Positions 1 through 34,309 of a stretch of 64,000 nucleotides of DNA are shown in pieces. Position 1 is the first letter of the stretch; each line of letters opens with the position of its first letter. A model generated the notes under the pieces. It was not told the DNA's origin and ran no database searches. It saw only the letters and a program-made list of their open reading frames with translations. Both the position numbers and the translations under genes were made by a program. Source of the DNA: Cristatella mucedo (taxonomy: Eukaryota > Bryozoa > Phylactolaemata > Cristatellidae); contig WPIO01000090.1 of assembly GCA_009760855.2 (NCBI GenBank), positions 1,437,001-1,501,000 of the forward strand, read 5' to 3'.

Positions 1-289
1 TACACATTAAGTATCACATTAAGTATCAATATGACTCACTTACTGGACTGGACTCCTGCTACACCACCAGCCGGTTAGATGCAAGTCTTCAAAGCTGGTC
101 ATAGCAAAGCTCACAAAAATAACTGCCCAACAACCGAATCAGCACGACCTCTAATTAATGTAATGCCATTTGTGAGCAGTCTAAAGTTTAAGACCATGTG
201 TTCACTCTAAAGTTCTCCGACTAGGGAACACATTCCTAAAATTCTAGAACAACGGTGCTGCCTTTGCCCGGCTGCATATTTGCTTTCTA

Positions 290-380
290 TATAGCATCTG
301 CAAAGTGCCCACAAAGAGAGTCAGTTCTCTGAGGGCGCAATACAAATGCATTATTATTGTTATTTTTATCATTATTATTA
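290..380 (+). mobile_element. L2-like LINE/SINE 3' tail fragment
   Basis: Ctgcaaagtgcccac...agttctctgagggcgc and an ATT-rich end match the tail shared by the L2-like LINE copies in this window. Confidence 0.7.
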
Positions 381-544
381 CAAATGAATTACTTTATCTT
401 TAGGCCCTGCCCCAGCTATTAACAGCTAGTTGTTTTTGCCTCAGACTTCTGCCAGGCTGCTCCAGCATGCTTTAAGCATGCTGCATGACACACGTACTGT
501 AAGGCAGCTGACTGTGCACGTTTAAGGCACTTTTGACTTCTTTT

Positions 545-957
545 TTTCATCTTAGAATTCTAGACTATGGAACTTACTGCCATATTTCTTAAACAGCGAC
601 AAACTCTCTCCTGCTGCCCACTAATGCACATCCTTTCAAGCCATACTGAGCTGCTACTCCCATGCTATGTGGAGCTCGCTTCCACAATTCTTGTGCGACG
701 ACAACTACTCTCCTGCTGCCGACTATGGCTCATCCTTTTCAGCGATCCTGAGCTGCTACTTCCATGCTACTCACTACCTCAACTGCTCTCCTGACTCTGC
801 TATGCTGCCCACTTTCTCTTTGTTGCGTGAGACGAAGTCTGTTGGCTACCGAATGCGTATCGAAAGCCGCTTAGGCTGTGAGTGCGCTAAACAAAACTCT
901 CCTGCGTAACACCCACGTGGTCTTTGTGACATTGTGGAGTTACAGACACTAGATACA
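545..957 (+). mobile_element. CR1-like LINE 3' end
   Basis: Contains the tgtggagttacagac end and the ctgagctgctacttccatgc block seen again near 4.1, 14.7, 39.4 and 54.4 kb. It ends in a (CATA)n tail. The block at 560-670 looks like a partial second copy of 670-780. Confidence 0.8.
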
Positions 958-1049
958 TACATGCATGCATACACACATGCATACATGCATGCATACATAC
1001 ATACATACATACATACATACATACATACATACATACATACATACATACA

Positions 1050-1079
<30 letters not shown>
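957..1079. repeat. (CATA)n microsatellite
   Basis: Nearly pure 4-bp repeat following the LINE 3' end, consistent with tail expansion. Confidence 0.95.
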
Positions 1080-1082
<3 letters not shown>

Positions 1083-1083
<1 letters not shown>

Positions 1084-1285
1084 CTTCCTCGACTGCCCTC
1101 AGCTCTGCCTAACGTCGTATCTTTGCTGTGTGAGATGTAGTGTGTTGGCTACCACATGTGTGCCAAAAGATGCTCGGTCCTTGAGAGCATGCTACGAAGA
1201 ACTCTCCTGCATAACGCCCACTTAGTCTCCGTGACTTTGTGGAGTTGCAGACGAAGATACGTTGCATGCTAGGTGCCGAAAATCG
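1083..1285 (+). mobile_element. CR1-like LINE 3' end, second diverged copy
   Basis: Ttgctgtgtgagatgtagtg...actctcctgcataacgccc...ttgtggagttgcagac parallels the copy at 545-957. Confidence 0.65.
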
Positions 1286-1546
1286 ACACGATAGTGTCAA
1301 TTAGTGGTGCATGCACGCCCAAGTGTCAATTAGTGGTCTGAATCAGCCAGGAACTTAACCAAAATAAATCACTTCAATAAGGCGGCTAGTTATCAAAATC
1401 GAAGAAAAATCAAGCCATTAAAACGAACGATCATTCGTTTATCTGGCGTTATTTTTCTCATGATTTAGTCACTAATTTCGATTACAATTTAACCAGACAA
1501 TGAATGTGGGCTTCGTAGAGAAGCAACTGGAATACAAGCAGCTTAC

Positions 1547-23562
<22,016 letters not shown>

Positions 23563-23694
23563 CTAGAACGATAGAACATTGAAGCTACGGCACTCCCTGT
23601 CCAAAAGAACGCTGCCTGACGCCTGCAAAGCTGCAAGATGCCTTTCAGGACTACTACTCGGAGGCCAGTTCGGACGGACGGTCATGGGTAATAC

Positions 23695-23770
23695 TGACTA
23701 ATACTAATAAAACTTGTACACAGCGCCCTAAGAGATCTCGCCTCTCTCCAGGCACACTAGAAAGTGCGCT
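23695..23770 (-). mobile_element. L2-like LINE 3' tail, diverged
   Basis: taataaaacttgtacacagcgccctaagag. Confidence 0.6.
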
Positions 23771-23799
23771 CGCTACTCGATTAGTGTGCTAACGCACAC

Positions 23800-26600
23800 A
23801 ATACAACACTCACAAGCAAAGGCAGGCTACTTATGGTGGGTTGGTGGAGGATATCAGACGAGAGGGTGGGATTTTGGTTTCTTTATCAACATCAAGTCAC
23901 GGAATGTCGTCATGTCAGTCTGTGGTGAGCTTCAAGCCATGGGGGCAAACCGACGGCTTCCAAACCAAGGTCTTGCGAAAAAGAATCGAGATTTGTAATT
24001 AAGTAATTAATTGTATTAAATTTGTAATTAATTCTAATTGAGGGTTAAACGAACAGAGTCGCAAGAACTAGCGGTAGGAACCGCAGCCTGATTATAAGAA
24101 GGATTTCAGATAGGTCGGATAGGATTTCAGATAGGTCTTGGAGGAGAAAGACATTTAGCGGTCATGACAGCGAGTGAAGGAGCCGCCGAAGTGGGCGCGC
24201 TGGCTGCTTGATGTCGAGACAGTTCGCGACGTTTGCGAGTGTTTGCATGGAAGTTTCGACGCTCATATCAGCCAGTCACTAGGCTCAGGGCACACAAGAG
24301 CAACCGCACTGGCTGTCGAAACTGAGCCTGAGTGAAAAATGCTCGGACTGCGCGCATAACCGACGACGCCCAACCGGCAGGCCAAACGGTGGCACTTTGG
24401 GTCAACGGCTACGGTCCAGCCCAAATGTGGATAGATAGAGGCCTGGCCACACAGGCTGACAGCAACGGACTAGAAGAGGTTGTTCGCGGTCCAGAGCGTT
24501 TGTCGCATTGCCGCGCAAATTGAAAAAAGAAGGCCGCAGCAGCAGCGACAATGGGCAACGGCCGCTTAAGCTACCGCCAGCTAGCGGCAGCGGGTAACTG
24601 GGCTGGAGCCTCTTAAATTGCGTCAAAGCCCATAACAGAACAGCATGCACGTATTAGCCTTTTCAAATCTCAAACTATGATAGCATCCTGCATTATTATC
24701 TTAATCGACAGCATCCACGTCGACACAAAATGATTAGCTATCCGTAGGTCCATCTCGGCAGCCAGTAATCTGCCAGATTCGCTATTCGACGTCACGGAAC
24801 CTACCCTCTACGAGCTTGGCAGTTCCGACAGTCAGATTGACTGGAAGAGGAAATTTAGCTCTCGCAGCGCCCTGTTCGGCCTTGTTCATTCTCGCTCGAG
24901 CACTGCAAAACCAAGTCCGAACCGGCTCGCATACGCGTTTCCGCAGTGCAGCACGTGTTTTGACTCAAACTAGCCTCCTTCAGTAGAGAGACTTCCGAGG
25001 CGTTTATCCGGGTGTCGAAACAACCTTGCCGCTAACGGCGACGGAGACGCCGCCGGGTATGACAAAACGTTCCTTGCTAAGCACCCAACGAGGGGGTACA
25101 CCAACTGTTATTTTTACGTAGAAAAAAGAGTGCAGCGCAGTTAGGAAGTCTAATCTGATGAGTGAGCTCGCGACCAAGCCATACGGTCAACCGATGTAAG
25201 CCGGTACATCGAAGAGACTGGTTTGCTCTTGTCTGGGATGTTTTGGCTTGATTAGACCAGGGCCAAGTACATGTTTATTATATATTTATACTACATGCTG
25301 TACTAAATGTATTATTAGGCCAAGTACGTATTTACTAGCAATATCACCAAGGTGGCCTTGCTGCATTTTTTAACGTATGGGCTCACCGTCCTTGTACATT
25401 ATGCTGTGTTTTGTGAGCCTGATGCATTCTGCTGTTGTAATTAGAGCAGCGCGTTGACACAAAATGTAAATACCTCAAATGCGGCCACTAGTTAAGCCCC
25501 TGACGCAGGGCAGTGTCTGGCCACTAATGTGTGTTATATTTCTTGACTTCTGCTGTGATTCATCGAGCCCACGTATATATTTATGCGTTGAGAGAAATAA
25601 AGATAAAAAATATAGTCTCGTTCACCGCTCCCGTCCGCACTGCGTCTCCGCGAGACTCCGCTAAAACTACAGACGCCGGAGCCAGTGTAATACAACAGCT
25701 GCTGCTCGAGTCTAGGCAACATATGCCGTCCTAAGCGGCCATTTGTTAATAAACCTGTTCCTTACAAAGTCTTCAAATGCAATTTTCCCATGGAACTGAG
25801 CACTCTTTTGGATAAATTAGATCAATCTCCTGCTTGTTATGAAGTTGGCCTTCGTGGCGTCCTGCAAAGGGCTGGATCCGCGACCCCAGATGACTTGAGG
25901 CCCATGTCTGCCCTGCACCTGGGACATAACTGCAATCCCGGTAATCGTGCTTGCCTCGGTCATGCCCATTTCCGCTGCATGAGCGACTTCCGATTTAGCT
26001 TGTCTGTATCTAAACTGGTCAATGTGCTGATGAAGTCTTCTTCGGTCCTGACCCGTACGATACCCAGCCGCGTTTGCTGCCCTTTATCATTAGAATCCAT
26101 TTGGGGCATCTGATCAGAAGTTGGTTGAGAACAATTTGTCGTTCGGTTAGCACAGCAGAGAGACAGCCGATGACCAACACCCACAGTTTTGTATGCGACG
26201 CGCGGAGCCGAGGGACGCACGGCTCCCTTCGCCAACTTCTCCCAGTCGACTCTCCTCTCCTCGACTTCTGCTGTCCCCCGGTCGACCCCGACGACTCATC
26301 TAGGAGGACCACAACTGTGAGCCGGCCGACCCTGGTGGTAAATCCGCCATCTGTTCACCAGCCAGTTACCGGCCTGCGTCCACGCCACGTCACAGGGTCG
26401 GACCACAGCTGTGCACCGCCCCCTCTCGGCGATGCTCCTAACAGCTGTTCACCAGCGGCTTATCGGAGGAGCCTGCATGCAATCGAACTGCACACTTGAG
26501 CATCATACCTAAACGAATACAGTCTTGTCGGCTTTTATCAGCGATACGACATTCAAACGCATACAGATACCCTCTCAAGGTGGAACATTGGCTTCCAAAC
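23800..26600. other. Intergenic or THADA 5' region, no gene recognised
   Basis: Several open frames of 60-140 codons on both strands lack domains or splice context. An AATAAA-bearing stretch at 25.2-25.7 kb could be a solo LTR (tgtaagcc... to ...gtaataca) but no second copy or primer site was seen. Confidence 0.3.
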
Positions 26601-26624
26601 AAATGTCCAAGGAATGGGTCGAAA

Positions 26625-26800
26625 TCTAATAATAATATATTTGTATAGCACCCTCGGAGAACCTAATCTCATTCTAGGCACTGTGCATTTATTGCAAAGT
26701 AAGCATGGTAGAAGGGTTAGTGGTAGCATGCTCAATGGCAACAAGCATAACATGGCTAGAGATGACTTGCACCGGGTCAGAATGCAAATACCCCTTAATG
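26625..26800 (-). mobile_element. L2-like LINE 3' tail and UTR
   Basis: Taataatatatttgtatagcaccctcgg through ggtcagaatgcaaat. Confidence 0.75.
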
Positions 26801-27087
26801 GCAGCAGGCAACGTGTCTCCGAAGTTTTGACGATTGAATCATTCGTTAAAATCGAGCAATCAAATCCTACTTGAGTGTTTGCCTTCTTGCATGAGAATCA
26901 TTGGCAGGCACTTCGCTGAAATTTAGTCGCAACTTTCTCAGCGCGAGATTTCAGAATTTTAATCTGAATGGGCAATGATCATTCAAGGAAGCTTTAAAGT
27001 AAAGAAGATCCTCGGGTTCTGTTCTCAGTCGCCTTGTACAATTTATACTCTTCTCTTGAAGAAGTATTCGCAGAGCTCATTTAATGA

Positions 27088-27275
27088 TTGGTGAGCCGTA
27101 ATGGCTCACTAGGTAAGGCGGTGGCTTTTCACGACCTCGGCCCCGAGGTCGTGGGTTCGAATCCTGCAGTGGGCGATCCTTCATCGCTACTGCAAGCGGT
27201 GGTGATAGCCATAAAGACTCTTCTGTCGCTATACGAAAGGAGGCTGTTAAATCAGCTAGTACTTATTTATTGATT
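27088..27275 (+). mobile_element. tRNA-derived SINE, type 2, near full length
   Basis: Box A region (ggctcactaggtaaggcgg), a perfect box B (ggttcgaatcc), a body with gtgatagccataaagactctt, and the end aggctgttaaatcagctagt. Confidence 0.85.
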
Positions 27276-27537
27276 TACTGCGTTTTAATGCAAATAGCAT
27301 CCAATTGAACCCTTGCTTTGATCCCTCTCTGCATGCTGACACCTCAAACTCTCCCGCCTTTATTTCTTCATGCATTGCTGACATTTGCGCCACACTTAGG
27401 TGGTAAAGTAATTTCTTAAATCGAACGATGATAAAACCAATTTAATCGTTATTGAAATAATAATCTGACTTTTAATTTAGAAAGCCTCATACTCAAAATA
27501 GAGTCGGCCAGCATACCTTCTGTTGCATCTGCATGAA

Positions 27538-27615
27538 TAGAATAATAATATTAATGCACTTGATAAAGCGCCCTCAGAGAACTCAATCTCTTTCTAGGTG
27601 CATCGCATTTGAAGT
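27538..27615 (-). mobile_element. L2-like LINE 3' tail
   Basis: Aataatattaatgcacttgataaagcgccctc. Confidence 0.75.
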
Positions 27616-27619
27616 CTGG

Positions 27620-28375
27620 TTGTCCTGTTCCAAAGTGACCTATCGCTGAAAAATCCCATCAACTCGGCAATCAAGTCTTCCTATGTTCAGCTACGAGCAT
27701 GTGCAAACAATTTCAGTCCCATAGATGAGGATGCCATGGCTAAATTTTTCCGCGTATTTATGAGGTGAAGTTGAGTAAAACGAAGGCTCGCTGATTTAAT
27801 GAGGCGTTTGGCTCATTCGTACTTTGAGCCTTACGGCCATTACCACCGCTTGCAGTATGCAATACAGTACTGGCTCGAGCAGGACCCGAACCCTCGATCT
27901 GAATTGCGAAGTGAGAACACCAGGTCAAAGGTCAAGCCTCGGGTCAAAGATCCACCCGAACACGACGCGAGCAAATCACTGCTCGAAGATCGTCTTGCTT
28001 GTGTAATGAGACTCTTACATTTGGAGCACAACCCTGCACCTATGCTTGTCTGTCGTGAATGTCGCGGCTGCCCCATCAAACCTCTCCTTACCGAGCTACA
28101 AAGGCTCCCCATAAGCAGTGTATCGACTACATGGTATTGTCACTCACTCTTAGGTGCCTTCATTACCTTACTCCAGCCTATCAGAGCTACTACCAAATCG
28201 GGCAAGGCATCGCATCACCCGTGCTTATGATTCTCAAGTCATTTAGCTGGGCCTCTATACCAACCATTGCATTCTTACGAGATCGAGTCTTTAATCCATA
28301 TGGTCTCAAATACTCCAAAGGTCTCAACAGTAATTCTCTCCAGACTGACGTCAAAACATCCCTGAACTAGAATTT
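27620..28375 (+). mobile_element. L2-like LINE pol fragment
   Basis: Frames include LVCRECRGCPIKPLL and the preceding KNPINSAIKSS region, with internal deletions. Confidence 0.75.
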
Positions 28376-28394
28376 GAATAGAAACTAAAAACCC

Positions 28395-28578
28395 ATAAAA
28401 AATACTAGCTGATTTAAGAGACTCTTTTGCGTAGCGACGGACGAGCCTAAATGGCTATCAATCCCGCTTTCAGCGGCGATAAAGAATCGCCCACCGCAGG
28501 ATTCCAACCCACGACCTCGGGACCGAGGTCGTGAAAAGCAGCCACCTTACCCAAGTGTGCCACCACGGCTCACCATCT
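28395..28578 (-). mobile_element. tRNA-derived SINE, type 2
   Basis: Reverse complement of the copy at 27.1 kb; box B is slightly changed (gattccaaccc on plus). Confidence 0.8.
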
Positions 28579-28879
28579 GTTTCTCACAGCATTTGCATCG
28601 TCCATGTAAATCGCCCTTTGCATGCCCTTGTGTGCTGAAACTATACACGGTATCGCTAAAAACCAATTCGCGTGCTTCCTTTTTAGCACTCGTCAAGTGC
28701 AAAAGAAAAGAGATTTAGTTATCTTGGCGCGCTACAAAAATATCTACAAACACATATTTTTAATATTATTATTTATTTATATTTTTATTATTTAGTTATT
28801 ACGTTAATATTATTCCTACTGTTATTCCTCTTACTCCCGCCCATGTATGAGATTCATCCGCCGTCAAGCCGAACGATGA

Positions 28880-30700
28880 GCCGAGCGTTGGCCCTATTCC
28901 TTTGGACTACTTTAGCCTCGAGCTGAAGCTAGTCCTTTCACTTTTTTTTCTCGCCGAACTCCTCTTGGTCGCCAGCTCGTGTCTACTTACGCTGTCAGTT
29001 ATTCTGGAACCGCCCAGCTGGCGCTCAGCTCCTGAATTCTCCGCTTCTCCGGATTCGGGAAGCCGGGCAGAATGCTCGACTACTGGCGATCGCTGCGCTG
29101 CAGGCGGCTGGCCCCGTCGCTGCCCGGCCTCCAGGCAGAGTCTGGAGCTCAAAGATTTCTCTGCTTCTTCTAGCAGCCTACCTACCGGAAGAAGCTGGTG
29201 AGCTGAAGCCGCCTCTTTTCCATCTTTTCCATCGAGCTTGAAAGCCTAGGCTTGGCCCGCGACGAGCCGCGGTCAGCTCGGTCAAGGTCGGACAGCTGAG
29301 CTGGCTGTCGCTGAGCAATCTATCTGCTGTGGAATCTGCTACGCCTTTTATTTTCAGCCATTCTGACAAAATTTCAATGAGCAGCAATCCTCTGCCGTCG
29401 CTGAGGGCATGCACCACAGAGAGACAGCTCGGTCAAGGACGTGAGCCGATTCCGAGCAGCTCGGCGAGCAGAGATCTAGCGGAGAAATGAAAGCCTCGCG
29501 CAATCGACGCTCCAGAGGCTGCGAGCAGCCTCTGGTGAGCCGCGATGCCCGTCTTGGCGTCAATTCAGTTGACAGCAACGTCGCGAGCTCAGCCCTCGCT
29601 GCTGCCCGCAATTGCACGAGAAGTTCCTCCTTCCCCTGCCAAGCCTGCAGCTCGACTTCACATTTCCGCCTCTGCCGCCTGGCCAATCGAGAGAGCGGGC
29701 CAGCCATGGTCACTCGACGAGCGCGTCGCCAACGGCTCGCTGACCTCGAGAGCGACGCCTTGACCTTCCCGAGAGCATCTCGAGCCTCCGAAATTCCCCG
29801 AAGCGGGGCGGGGCGCGGGACGCGGCGATCGCTCGCGAAGTCAAGCGTTTGATGGTGACCGCCGCAGCGGAGCGCCGCCGTGCGGCTGACAGCAGCGGCA
29901 GCTGCTCGATTTGCGGACCTAAAGCCGCCGCAGCCGCCGCCGCAGCTGCCGGACGCTCTGCCATTGCCGGCGGCTGGCCTCGGCTTCTGCCAAAGTTACG
30001 CCCACAATGGCGACTTTCGAAAGTGACCCGCGCGCACGCGAGCCGGGCTCGGCGCCGGCGCTCGGGAGGCCCCGAGTCTGCTGCGTACGGCAGGCGGGGG
30101 CGGAGTGAAGCGCAGCGCTCGCAGCCCGAGCGCTCGCTCGCTCGCTGTCTGACGACGGTCGGTGGATGGGCTCCGCGGGTCGATGAGGCTCGATGGCTCA
30201 GTAGCGTGCGACTCGCTCCGGGAGGCCGCCGCCGCCGTCGTCGCCGTCGTCCAATCGACAGAGCCCGCAGGCGTAGCGACAGACGCAGTAAGCGACCGTG
30301 ACGAGTCCGAGTACGGCCGCGATCGCCGTGACCGTCACGCTGTATAGCACGGTACCTTCAATCGGCAGCTCGTACGAGTCCAGATCGACTGTGGATTTCT
30401 ACGAACGCGCAGAGTGGTGGCGGATTGGCAGCGATTCAAGGCGAGCCGGCGCTAGGTTGCCGTCGTGAAATCTTTTTAATGAAAGGAGCAATTCAGCGCG
30501 AGGGCGCATCATATCATACTTTTACCATGAGCGTGAGTGTGAGAGCAGTGCGGACTCGGACACAGGAGCGCCTCTATGGCTGACGACGGAAAAAAGCCTC
30601 GCTCTGAATTGTTGTTTACTGGAGAGCGTAAGGCGCGGCGCGGTGCGGCGGCGACGCCGCCGCAGAAAGGGCTGCTCGCCGCTTGCAAGCGGTGCCGCAG
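28880..30700. other. GC-rich block with uncertain coding content
   Basis: CpG- and GC-rich sequence flanked by AT-rich DNA. On the minus strand several frames stay open: a charged, possibly coiled-coil stretch at about 29.35-29.98 kb (EVELQAWQGKEELLVQL) and one at about 28.97-29.2 kb (LLEEAEKSLSSRLCL) ending in a good donor (GACAGC/gtaagt at about 28990). They do not join cleanly and no family is recognised. It could be a CpG-island promoter, perhaps for THADA whose first exon is missing, or an unrecognised gene. Confidence 0.3.
30198..30388 (-). CDS. Putative terminal exon with transmembrane segment and short cytoplasmic tail
   Basis: The acceptor is gaaatccacag; two bases complete a codon, then DLDSYELPIEGTVLYSVTVT and AIAAVLGLVTVAYCVCRYAC form a membrane-spanning helix with a Cys-rich inner border, followed by an Asp/Gly tail and TGA. 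The layout is that of the last exon of a single-pass protein. Its phase fits the signal-peptide exon at 35.9 kb if the donor there is used. Acceptor pyrimidine content is poor. Confidence 0.4.
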
Positions 30701-30707
30701 CGCTTCT

Positions 30708-30930
30708 TAATAATAATAATTATAATATTGCACTTGATAAAGCGCCCTCAGAGAACTTAATCTCTTTCTAGGCGCTTTACATTTGCTGCAAAGTGATACG
30801 CAATAGAATAGTAAGTAAAATCATGCTTGAAAAACAAACAAAATGAATAACATGGTTAGGGGTTACATGCACTGGGTCAGCATGCAAATGTGGTTAGTGG
30901 CAGCATGAGCAGTGTCAGCACGCATAAGCT
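30708..30930 (-). mobile_element. L2-like LINE 3' tail and UTR
   Basis: Near-consensus tail plus UTR (gcatgctgacccagtgcatg on minus); very like the copy at 53.74 kb. Confidence 0.85.
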
Positions 30931-31224
30931 TCTTGCACGGTAGTGCACTCGCAAGAGCTGACGCTCGCTGTGGAAATGCAAGTCGCGGGCCTCGCGTCCC
31001 TCCCGAGACCGCCTTCAGCGAGCAGCAAGAAAGCAAGCAGCTGCAGACGCGAGTATTGCGATAATCTTTCTATTTACACAAAATAAAAAATATTTATATA
31101 TATATATATTATATATAATACGTTATATATATATATATGTATATATATTATGAACGGCAAGCGCCGGTCTTGCCGTCGATCCTAAACCAGCGGACGCTGA
31201 GCAGCAGATGAGTATAGCTGCTGC

Positions 31225-31350
31225 ATTTATCCTATTTTCCTATTTTCTATTCATTTATCCTATTTTCCTATTTTCTTTCCTATTTTCCTATTTTCTATTC
31301 ATTTATCCTATTATCCTATTTTCTTTCCTATTTAATATAATCCTATTTTC
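31225..31350. repeat. CCTATTTT minisatellite
   Basis: Repeated cctattttcctattttctattcatt blocks in two longer tandem units. Confidence 0.85.
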
Positions 31351-31559
31351 CACCGCCCCAATGCGCCCGATCCGCTTTGACTACCTTATGCGACACTGCG
31401 GTACTCCAGCGCCGGCGAAGCTCGCGGCCATCAGGTTGGTAGCGGTTACTGGCCTGCGTCTAGGAAGCTCGTTTCCTCCGCACTTTGCACTTGCCCTGCC
31501 TGCTCACCAACCCGTAGCTTTTTGCTACGGATAACGCACGGAAGAACCCTATAAATTTC

Positions 31560-31668
31560 TCCAAGCTTGGCAGAGCTTAATTTTAAAACTCTTAACCTTT
31601 ACTTTAGCAAATGTAAAGCGCCTAGAAAGAGATTGAGTTCTCTGATGGCGCCTTATCAAGTGCATTGT

Positions 31669-31670
<2 letters not shown>
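31560..31670 (+). mobile_element. L2-like LINE 3' tail
   Basis: Agcaaatgtaaagcgcctag through atcaagtgcattgttac, ending at a microsatellite. Confidence 0.8.

Positions 31671-31743
<73 letters not shown>
31671..31743. repeat. (TA)n(TG)n microsatellite
   Basis: Compound dinucleotide array directly after the LINE tail. Confidence 0.95.
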
Positions 31744-31744
<1 letters not shown>

Positions 31745-31748
<4 letters not shown>

Positions 31749-33320
31749 TATTGCGCCTGCAGTGAATCCATTCGGACCGAGGGACCGTCTTCTTTGTTTC
31801 CTTTGCAATCGCAGCAGCGAGCGCCCGCAAAAAACAGCGGAGAATATTGAACTTCTGTCTCTTAAAATGCCCCGAAAAGCGGCCTGGACAGCTGCCAGGT
31901 ATAAGGGATTGTTTTACAAAGCAACCTTGAAACCCGCGCGGCTTTCTGTTCGCAGCTCGGTAGCCAATGGCGTCGAAAATCGTGCCTCACGAAGAATGCA
32001 CTTTATATAGGAGTGTTCGAGTGCCCGACATAGTATTGGCTTTTGGCAACTTTGCTTTGTTCCGAAACCGGCTATCTACGAGCGCGTAAGCGGACAATCC
32101 CCCGGAAACGTATTACAGATCGCTGGTCAGATAGCTATACGAAAATCTGCAAAGCGACATCTGCTAAGGCTTTGAGGTAATTGGCTGCCGCAAATGCCGC
32201 AACTAATTCTTGTACGTCACACTCCCACATGCGGAAATGAACCGCAGACTCAATCGCACGCTGCGTAACGCGTGGTTCGTTGTTCTGCGAGACGCTCGCT
32301 GTAGCTGTAGAAAGACAGATTGAGCTGTTGCTGGGCGCCACGAGCGTCTGGATTTGAACTCAGCGATTGAATGAAAGTTGATGAAAAGAAAAAATTGATG
32401 AAAAGACTTTGAATTCGTCAACTAATTCACGACCTCCAGTATCGCGAGCTGTCCCGAATGCTCACGATACTGGAGATGGAGGTAGAGGTGCAGCGTCTCT
32501 TCAACGTCATGACCTTCGGGCTCCGCTCTAAATCGCACTGCGGTAGCTGAGTTTGGCGTTCGAAAAACCGACTCACATTCCACGCTCCGCGAATTCAAAG
32601 CTGCGCGCACTCTATGGTCGCTCATTGTTCCTGACTAAATTTGGCCGACGAGGCTGAGCAAACTGCTGGCTGGACGTCATCTTGCGCTGGAGCCAGTTCC
32701 CAGAAGTTTGGTGCTGCTTGATGAAGCTCACATGATTTCTTCTCACATCTAGTGCCAGTAAAAGGGCTCCTCCCTCTCGCCTGCATGCCCTAGACTATAA
32801 TATAACACCATGTGCCCTGTATCACATCCGCTCTTTGGGTTTCTTTTCGGGCGGATACAACTTTTATCAGTCAGAACTCTTAGGTTCTTAATGCTTCGCC
32901 ATATAAAATGGGTGTTCCCGGGCCTTTCAAATCCACTGTTCGTCAACCGACGCCGGTTAGGTTGGATTCTGCTGTCCGGAGCAATTGTCGCCCCGGTCAG
33001 CATTCTTCATTTATTCGTCCGCGATTCTCGCCGAGCAGCTTATTTAGCTTAGTGACAGAAATGTTTGTAAGAAATGTTTATAATGTTTATAATGTTTATC
33101 AATGTTTATAAGGAGAATTTCCATCCAATTCAAGTGACGCTATACAACCAAAACTATTCTCAAAGTAGGATCGGAGACATTCTGCGTGGTAAAGACGATC
33201 GTAAGGTGGCTGCCTTAATCCATTTTCAATCAATTAGCGGCATTCGACGCAAGCGACCTCGATTTCCTATTTGAATGACAGAGACGATCGAACGAACGGT
33301 GACGATGAACGCAGGCGGCG
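31745..33320. other. Region without recognised genes
   Basis: Short open frames on the minus strand at 32135-32341 and 32422-32625 have protein-like composition but no supported splice structure. Confidence 0.3.
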
Positions 33321-33333
33321 GGGATTTGGGTTC

Positions 33334-33528
33334 CTAAGCCGAACGACGAATAACCGCAGATACACTGGCAGACGAAGGCTCCTCCTGCAAAAGCAGCAGC
33401 TCAGGGTCCTCGTCGGGCGTCGCTAGGCCGCTGCTGCTTCGTTCCTGGCCGTGCAAGCACGCTGTGATGGACCCGCCGTAAGACGGACCAGCCAGCCAAG
33501 CGGGCGTCTGCTCAGCGTCGCGACCCTT
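33334..33528 (-). CDS. Putative terminal exon, unknown protein
   Basis: The acceptor is agctgtctcag/AAGGGT. Sixty-four codons in phase 0 encode KGRDAEQTPAWLAGPSYGGS, a Ser-rich stretch, an acidic DEDPELLLLQEE segment and the end VSAVIRRSA before TAG. Composition and GC resemble nearby coding exons, unlike flanking AT-rich repeats. No upstream exon was located with confidence and I do not recognise the family. Confidence 0.35.
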   Translation of the reverse strand, partial: KGRDAEQTPAWLAGPSYGGSITACLHGQERSSSGLATPDEDPELLLLQEEPSSASVSAVIRRSA

Positions 33529-33600
33529 CTGAGACAGCTTTTACCGGAAGTTAAAATATTTTATCCTCTTGGGGGATGATGAATGTACGTATACATGTAT

Positions 33601-33601
33601 A

Positions 33602-33656
<55 letters not shown>

Positions 33657-33704
33657 ATACATAAATACATAAATACATAAACAAATAAATAAATAAATAA
33701 ATAA

Positions 33705-33758
<54 letters not shown>

Positions 33759-33905
33759 TTATTTATTTATTTATTTTTTAAATTACATTATATATATACA
33801 TACAATTATATATATACATACAAATTAAATTATATATATATATATATATATAATTTAATTTGTATGTATATATATAATTGTATGTATATATATAATGTAA
33901 TTTAA
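33601..33905. repeat. AT-rich array with a long perfect palindrome
   Basis: (AAAT)n and (TA)n at 33601-33775, then an inverted repeat at about 33776-33905 whose arms (taaattacattatatatatac... and its complement) match over roughly 55 bp around a (TA)n centre. Confidence 0.9.
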
Positions 33906-33943
33906 ATATTAATAATTTATATAAGTTAATTTTTTAGAGCTCT

Positions 33944-34092
<149 letters not shown>

Positions 34093-34309
34093 AATTAACA
34101 ATGGTTGGTAAGGCTAGTGCAATGGAAAGACAATATATCAAGTGGCTCCGTTTTGCCGAGTGGGTAGAGAAAACTTCCACAACGGCGTCTTATTGCTGCC
34201 GGTTGCCTCGCTTAAGCAACGGTTCAGAGAAACTAACTCGGCAAAAATTCCAAACATTGTAGCTGCGAGCTCTCGGTCATTAAACCACCACCTGGGAGGG
34301 TGATGGAGT

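Noticed and set aside
25196-25700. Possible solo LTR with AATAAA
   Set aside because: No second copy, primer site or target duplication visible.
27088-27180. Functional tRNA gene
   Set aside because: Boxes A and B are present but no cloverleaf acceptor stem closes, and the body continues into a repeated SINE tail.
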